Source of the DNA: Lachnospiraceae bacterium
GTDB taxonomy: Bacteria > Bacillota > Clostridia > Lachnospirales > Lachnospiraceae
Direction: 5' to 3'
Length of the DNA stretch: 11,040 nt
Assembly (NCBI GenBank): GCA_900770345.1
Contig: CAAGKF010000393.1
Coordinates: 1-11,040 of the forward strand
Positions within the stretch are counted from its first letter, which is position 1, and the number at the start of each line of letters is the position of its first letter. The position numbers were made by a program, and so were the translations under genes. The notes beneath the pieces were generated by a model. That model searched no databases and had not been told where the DNA came from. It was given only the letters and a program-made list of their open reading frames with translations. Positions 7,243 to 11,040 of this stretch are shown one piece after another.

Positions 7243-8340
7243 ATGAAAAAATCTTTAACCATGCTTTTTGCAGCAGCCATGACAACTACGCTTTTAACAG
7301 CCTGCGGCTCATCTTCCCAGCCCGCTTCGTCAGCTGCCCCCGACACTGCTTCGGAAACCACAGCAGCTGAGACAGCCGCTGCCGAAGCTTCTGCAGCTGA
7401 AACAGATGCTGAAGCTTCCTCTGATGCTTCCTACACCATCGGCATCGGACAGTTTGCGGAGCACGGATCTCTTGACAACTGCCGCGAAGGCTTCCTGGCC
7501 GGCCTTGCTTCGGAAGGAATTGAGGAAGGCAAAAATCTGACTGTTCTGTATGAAAATGCACAGGCAGACGGCGGAACAGCCAGCCAGATCGCTACCAACT
7601 TTGCCGGCAAGGAAGTGGACCTGATGTGCGGAATCGCCACCCCTATGGCTCAGGCCGAATACGGTGTAGCCATGAAATCCGGTATTCCTGTTATTTTCAC
7701 CGCTGTTACCGATCCCATCGCAGCAGAGCTGGCAAATGCCGACGGTACTCCTGCCGGAGAGATCACAGGAACCAGCGACAAGCTTCCGGTAGAGGCACAG
7801 CTTAAGATGATCCGTGCTATCCTTCCGGATGCCAAGGTTATCGGCATCATGTACACCACCAGCGAGGTTAATTCCGAATCCGCCATTGCCGAATACAAGG
7901 AACTGGCTCCAAATTACGGATTTGAAATTGCAGAATCCGGCATCTCCTCTTCCGCTGATATTGCACTGGCCGCTGACAACCTGATGACCAAGGTGGACTG
8001 CATTACCAATCTGACAGACAATACCGTTGTCGCCTCCCTTCCGGTAATCCTGGACAAAGCGGCAGCAAAAAATATTCCTGTATTCGGAAGCGAGATCGAA
8101 CAGGTAAAGATCGGCTGTCTGGCCGCAATGGGACTTGATTACATCGAGCTTGGAAAACAGACCGGACAGATGGCTGCAAAGGTACTGAAGGGCGAAGCCA
8201 AAGCCAGCGAGATCAATTTTGAAACCATCAAGGATGCTGCTTTCTACGGCAATACCAAAGTAGCAGAGAACCTGGGAATCACCCTTCCCGAGGAGCTGAC
8301 TGCAGGCGCCGCAGAGCTTTTCGACAGCATCGCACAGTAA
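7243..8340 (+). CDS. trpX: Tryptophan ABC importer, substrate-binding lipoprotein
   Basis: Extracellular solute-binding protein of the ABC_sub_bind family, held to the membrane by a lipid on Cys21. The signal peptide MKKSLTMLFAAAMTTTLLTA ends in the lipobox LLTAC. An Ala/Glu/Ser-rich low-complexity linker (about 25-63) tethers the two-lobed binding domain, which begins YTIGIGQFAEHGSLDNCREG (64-83) and runs to the end. Length 365 residues, near the family norm plus the linker. The ATG follows AAGGAGG by 9 nt. The tryptophan assignment comes from the T-box specifier and the three-gene order, which matches the trpXYZ-type operons predicted in other Firmicutes. The family itself also includes binders of other small molecules. 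Followed by the permease after 16 nt. Confidence 0.9.
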   Translation: MKKSLTMLFAAAMTTTLLTACGSSSQPASSAAPDTASETTAAETAAAEASAAETDAEASSDASYTIGIGQFAEHGSLDNCREGFLAGLASEGIEEGKNLTVLYENAQADGGTASQIATNFAGKEVDLMCGIATPMAQAEYGVAMKSGIPVIFTAVTDPIAAELANADGTPAGEITGTSDKLPVEAQLKMIRAILPDAKVIGIMYTTSEVNSESAIAEYKELAPNYGFEIAESGISSSADIALAADNLMTKVDCITNLTDNTVVASLPVILDKAAAKNIPVFGSEIEQVKIGCLAAMGLDYIELGKQTGQMAAKVLKGEAKASEINFETIKDAAFYGNTKVAENLGITLPEELTAGAAELFDSIAQ

Positions 8341-8356
8341 AATCCGGAGGAGCATC

Positions 8357-9298
8357 ATGACAACGATTCTTTTTGGCATATTAGAAGAAGGCCTGGTCTA
8401 CGCCATCATGGCGCTGGGCGTATATATCACCTACAAGATCCTTGATTTTCCGGATCTGTCCGTAGACGGCACCTTTCCTCTGGGCGCAGCCCTGACAGCC
8501 GCCGGCATCGCAAACGGGCTTCCCCTGCTGGGTCAGATCCATCCCGTCGCCGCCCTGTTCTTATCCTTCGGTGCAGGCGCTCTGGCGGGATCCATCACCG
8601 GCTTTATCCACGTAAAGCTGAAGGTTCGTGATCTGCTGTCGGGAATCATTGTCATGACAGCTCTCTATTCCATCAATCTCAGGATAGCAGGAAAGGCAAA
8701 CCTGCCTATTTTCAGCAAGGAAACAATTTTCAGCAATGCCTTCCTTTCAGAGAAGGTTCCGCAGAGTCTTCAGCCCTATATGGTGACCGTCATCCTGCTT
8801 TTCATTACAGCCCTGTGCAAGCTTCTTCTGGATGCTTATCTGAAAACACGCTCCGGTTTTCTGCTGCGGGCAGTGGGCGACAATGATGTGCTTGTCACCT
8901 CACTGGCAAAGGACAAAGGAAAAGTCAAGATCGTGGGACTGGCCATTGCCAACGGCTTTGCCTCTCTGGCCGGCAGCGTTTACTGCCAGCAAAAGGGATT
9001 TTTTGAGATCTCCAGCGGTACAGGAACCATGGTCATCGGCCTTGCCAACGTGATCATCGGAACACAGCTTTTAAAACGGCTGGGCTTCGTAAAATCCACT
9101 ACCGCTGTGATTATCGGTTCTATCGTATATAAAGCCTGTGTTTCCCTGGCCCTTATGATGAATGATCTGCAGATCGCCGGTATAAAGATCTCCATCCCTC
9201 TTACCGCATCGGATCTGAAACTGATTACATCCGTACTGTTCCTTATTATCCTGATTTTAAGTCCATCGGGAGGAAAGAAGGTAAAGAGCCATGCTTGA
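8357..9298 (+). CDS. trpY: Tryptophan ABC importer, permease
   Basis: Inner-membrane subunit of the importer, in the branched-chain-amino-acid/ribose type permease family. The 313 residues form about eight hydrophobic stretches. The N-terminal segment EEGLVYAIMALGVYITYKIL is followed by DFPDLSVDGTFPLGAA (about 31-46), a pattern typical of permeases paired with ABC_sub_bind proteins. The segment AVGDNDVLVTSLAKDKGKVK is placed where the cytoplasmic loop contacting the ATPase is expected. GGAGGAG precedes the ATG by about 5 nt. The last eight bases overlap the ATPase start, indicating translational coupling. Confidence 0.92.
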   Translation: MTTILFGILEEGLVYAIMALGVYITYKILDFPDLSVDGTFPLGAALTAAGIANGLPLLGQIHPVAALFLSFGAGALAGSITGFIHVKLKVRDLLSGIIVMTALYSINLRIAGKANLPIFSKETIFSNAFLSEKVPQSLQPYMVTVILLFITALCKLLLDAYLKTRSGFLLRAVGDNDVLVTSLAKDKGKVKIVGLAIANGFASLAGSVYCQQKGFFEISSGTGTMVIGLANVIIGTQLLKRLGFVKSTTAVIIGSIVYKACVSLALMMNDLQIAGIKISIPLTASDLKLITSVLFLIILILSPSGGKKVKSHA

Positions 9299-10064
9299 GC
9301 TGAAACATATCAATAAATATTATAATGCCGGCACCATCAATGAAATGTGCCTTTTTGAGGATTTTAACCTGTCTATCAAAGAACAGCAGTTCGTATCTGT
9401 GGTGGGAAGCAACGGCTCCGGCAAAACCTCCCTGCTGAATATCATCTGCGGCAGCATCCCCTTAGACGGAGGGCGTATCATCATCGGAAATGAGGACATC
9501 ACAAAAATGCCGGAATTCAAACGGCAGCGCCGCATCGGCCGTGTCTATCAGAATCCCGCCATGGGCACATGTCCTTCCATGACCATTCTGGAAAATATGT
9601 CTCTGGCAGACAACAAAAACAAATCCTTCAACCTCCGCCCCGGAACCAACCGCCAGCGCATTGAATACTATCGTGAAAGTCTCCGCTCCCTTGGTCTGGG
9701 CCTGGAGGATAAAATGAACGTAAAGGTCGGCGTCCTATCCGGCGGTCAGCGTCAGGCAATGGCTCTTCTGATGTCCACCATGACGCCCATCGAATTTTTG
9801 ATCCTGGATGAGCACACTGCCGCTCTTGATCCCAAAACCGCGGAAACCATCATGCAGCTGACCGACAAGATCGTAAAGGAAAAGAATCTGACTACCATTA
9901 TGGTCACACACAATCTCCGCTATGCGGTAGAGTACGGCGACCGCCTGCTGATGATGCACCAGGGGAAGGCTGTGATTGATGCCGAAGGAGAAAACAAAAC
10001 CGCTATGCGCATTGAGGATATCCTTGAGAAGTTCAATGCTATCAGCATTGAATGCGGAAATTAA
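9291..10064 (+). CDS. trpZ: Tryptophan ABC importer, ATP-binding protein
   Basis: Cytoplasmic ATPase that drives the importer. The 257 residues carry all nucleotide-binding motifs: Walker A GSNGSGKT (39-46), Q-loop Gln87 in RVYQNPAMG, signature LSGGQ (149-153), Walker B FLILDE (169-174), D-loop AALD (177-180) and the switch histidine His207 in VTHNL. This is a single complete ABC domain with no extra regulatory domain. It starts inside the end of the permease gene (8-bp overlap); GGAGG and AAGAAGG-like bases just upstream can serve as the ribosome binding site. Last gene of the operon, with the terminator hairpin beginning 7 nt after its stop. Confidence 0.95.
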   Translation: MLELKHINKYYNAGTINEMCLFEDFNLSIKEQQFVSVVGSNGSGKTSLLNIICGSIPLDGGRIIIGNEDITKMPEFKRQRRIGRVYQNPAMGTCPSMTILENMSLADNKNKSFNLRPGTNRQRIEYYRESLRSLGLGLEDKMNVKVGVLSGGQRQAMALLMSTMTPIEFLILDEHTAALDPKTAETIMQLTDKIVKEKNLTTIMVTHNLRYAVEYGDRLLMMHQGKAVIDAEGENKTAMRIEDILEKFNAISIECGN

Positions 10065-10135
10065 AAAATATCCCGGAAACCGCCGCGGGAGCACAATTGA
10101 TATGCTCCTGCCAGGCAGTTTCCGGGACATTTTTT
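10063..10135. terminator. Bidirectional terminator after trpZ
   Basis: TCCCGGAAAC (10071-10080) pairs perfectly with GTTTCCGGGA (10118-10127). An inner stem GCGGGAGCA/TGCTCCTGC (10085-10093 with 10103-10111, one G-U) makes a long two-part hairpin. Six A upstream (10063-10068) and six T downstream (10130-10135) allow use on both strands. The converging lipoprotein gene stops at 10139. Confidence 0.92.
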
Positions 10136-10138
10136 ATA

Positions 10139-10876
10139 TTACTGCGCAAACACCATGATTCGTTCGGCAGTATTCTGATCATCTGACCATATCACAACTT
10201 TTCTTCCCTCTGTCAGATCATCCAGCGTCACGATATTTCTTGTCAGATAGGGGAATATATTGCATTCTCCGGAAAGAGTATATTCTGTGCCGTCGGCAGA
10301 CGTAAGTACGGATTCACCGGAGGCGGCATCTGTGATCATTGATTTCACTGTCACATAATCCGGCACTTTGAAATCGGCAGGAACGCCGGTAAAGATCAGT
10401 TCCGGATTCGTCATCGGAGGCAGACTCATCGTCATAGCCGGCCCTATGTAGGCATATATAATATCTCCGTCCTGCAGATCCTCCGCATTCACCGGATAAC
10501 CGGATACGGCATCCAGAATGTAGGTGAATTCCCGTGAGGTATTCAAAATGATCTCACCGCTGAAACTGAGACCGGACTGATTATCGATGGACAGCTGTCC
10601 GTTCTCCAGCTTTGTCACCGGTCCCCATACCCGCACTGACTCCGGAGCCTGAGGCTGGCTTTCTTCCATACTCTCAATTGGTCCTGTCACCGACTCCACA
10701 ATGGTGTCAGCCTCACTGCTTCTCTCCTTCTCTGTTTCCTCAGTACTTTCCTCCACATGAGCCTCTGACTGTACCGGAACAGTACCGTCGGCCGCCTTGG
10801 CCTGACCGGAGCATCCGCTGATCCCCATCATGGCAGAAAGACATATAACTGCTGCATATAAATGATATTTTCTCAA
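10139..10876 (-). CDS. Unrecognised extracytoplasmic lipoprotein
   Basis: I do not recognise a named family with confidence. The 245-residue product starts MRKYHLYAAVICLSAMMGIS and has a lipobox ISGC, with Cys22 as the predicted lipid attachment site. Residues 32-80 are a Glu/Ser-rich linker. The rest (about 81-245) looks like an all-beta globular region with two similar-looking parts: WGPVTKLENGQLSIDNQSG to about 165, and VTVKSMITDAASGESVL to the end. A Met/Pro-rich stretch, GPAMTMSLPPMTNP (145-158), stands out. The start is TTG at 10876, because AAAAGGAG (10893-10886) lies 9 nt upstream and it gives a proper signal peptide. A longer frame to 11005 would bury the signal sequence behind 43 unlikely residues read through an inverted repeat. 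It stands alone on the - strand and converges on the importer operon. Confidence 0.8.
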   Translation of the reverse strand: MRKYHLYAAVICLSAMMGISGCSGQAKAADGTVPVQSEAHVEESTEETEKERSSEADTIVESVTGPIESMEESQPQAPESVRVWGPVTKLENGQLSIDNQSGLSFSGEIILNTSREFTYILDAVSGYPVNAEDLQDGDIIYAYIGPAMTMSLPPMTNPELIFTGVPADFKVPDYVTVKSMITDAASGESVLTSADGTEYTLSGECNIFPYLTRNIVTLDDLTEGRKVVIWSDDQNTAERIMVFAQ

Positions 10877-10922
10877 TAGAATCTTCTCCTTTTCAGCCGC
10901 AGGATATACCCGCTGTTTTATT

Positions 10923-10931
10923 ATGATACCA
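10923..10931 (-). promoter_or_regulatory. Possible extended -10 promoter of the lipoprotein gene
   Basis: The - strand reads TGGTATCAT, an extended -10 (TGn plus five of six TATAAT positions), giving a start near 10916 and a leader of about 40 nt. No good -35 box lies 17 bp upstream. The region where one would sit falls in the arm of the inverted repeat at 10932-10994. Confidence 0.35.
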
Positions 10932-10994
10932 GGGTCAAAAGGTTGGAAATCCGATGCAAGCTTGCTTGCAGGAGGATTTCTGACCTTGGGACCC
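10932..10994. repeat. Composite inverted-repeat element
   Basis: Arms 10932-10952 and 10974-10994 are 21 bp each. They are complementary at 17 positions, rising to 19 if G-U pairs are allowed in the + strand RNA. The outer ends are GGGTC/GACCC-like and the inner ends GGAAATCC/GGATTTC. Between them TGCAAGC (10955-10961) and GCTTGCA (10964-10970) form a second, perfect 7-bp palindrome around TT. There is no T-run, so this is not an ordinary terminator. It resembles a small dispersed intergenic repeat, but copy number cannot be judged here. Confidence 0.6.
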
Positions 10995-11016
10995 GCCAAA
11001 AACATGAATAAGAAGC

Positions 11017-11035
11017 CATTTTTCGAAGAAAAATG
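11017..11035. repeat. Perfect 8-bp hairpin near the window edge
   Basis: CATTTTTC (11017-11024) and GAAAAATG (11028-11035) are perfect complements around GAA. Flanking bases ATGAATAAG (11004-11012) have no partner inside the window. The structure may continue past 11040 and may belong with the neighbouring inverted-repeat element. Confidence 0.5.
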
Positions 11036-11040
11036 AGCGG

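Noticed and set aside
7250..7440. Ala/Glu repeat region of trpX considered as a tandem repeat element
   Set aside because: The repeats are loose and typical of a lipoprotein tether; no regular DNA period was found.
7330..8379. Long 349-codon open frame on the - strand opposite trpX
   Set aside because: It is antisense to a gene with a clear lipobox, T-box and family match; its sequence is Cys-rich and low in recognisable motifs, and it has no operon context.
10877..11005. 43-residue N-terminal extension of the lipoprotein gene
   Set aside because: It would place a signal peptide internally and read through the inverted repeat, while TTG 10876 has a well-spaced AAAAGGAG.

Overview
The window looks like chromosomal DNA from a Gram-positive anaerobe of the Clostridia, most likely Lachnospiraceae. 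This is inferred from family resemblance, near-50% GC coding DNA, AAGGAGG-type ribosome binding sites, a T-box leader and Cys-anchored lipoproteins. No phage, CRISPR, IS element, rRNA or tRNA was recognised. Apart from two decayed genes it is an orderly housekeeping and transport region.

Left part (1-4720, + strand): a LysR-type regulator with an intact effector domain but a broken DNA-binding end, then a promoter and a three-gene aromatic amino acid operon. The operon encodes DAHP synthase (aroF), prephenate dehydrogenase with an ACT domain (tyrA) and EPSP synthase (aroA). It supplies the first committed step, the penultimate shikimate step and the tyrosine branch, and closes with a strong hairpin terminator that can serve both strands.

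Middle part (4720-6863, - strand): one transcription unit starting near 6830. It encodes a cytidylate-kinase-like P-loop protein and a ZIP-family metal transporter that overlaps it by four bases (ATGA). After these lies the wreck of an EamA/DMT-type permease, which lacks its N-terminus and an internal block of about 70-80 residues and has a frame change. A 12-bp hairpin sits in the mRNA leader just before the first ribosome binding site.

Right part (6907-10135, + strand): a consensus promoter, a complete T-box leader with a TGG (tryptophan) specifier, and an ABC importer operon: lipoprotein binding protein, permease and ATPase (trpX-trpY-trpZ type). The T-box reads uncharged tRNA-Trp, so the importer should be made when tryptophan runs short. 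This complements the shikimate operon, which makes the aromatic precursor. A second bidirectional terminator follows.

Right edge (10139-11040, - strand): an unrecognised extracytoplasmic lipoprotein with a TTG start, preceded by an elaborate inverted-repeat element (10932-10994) and another hairpin that reaches towards the window end. The items most worth a second look are this repeat element, the two gene wrecks and the tryptophan T-box. No convincing wholly new system was found.
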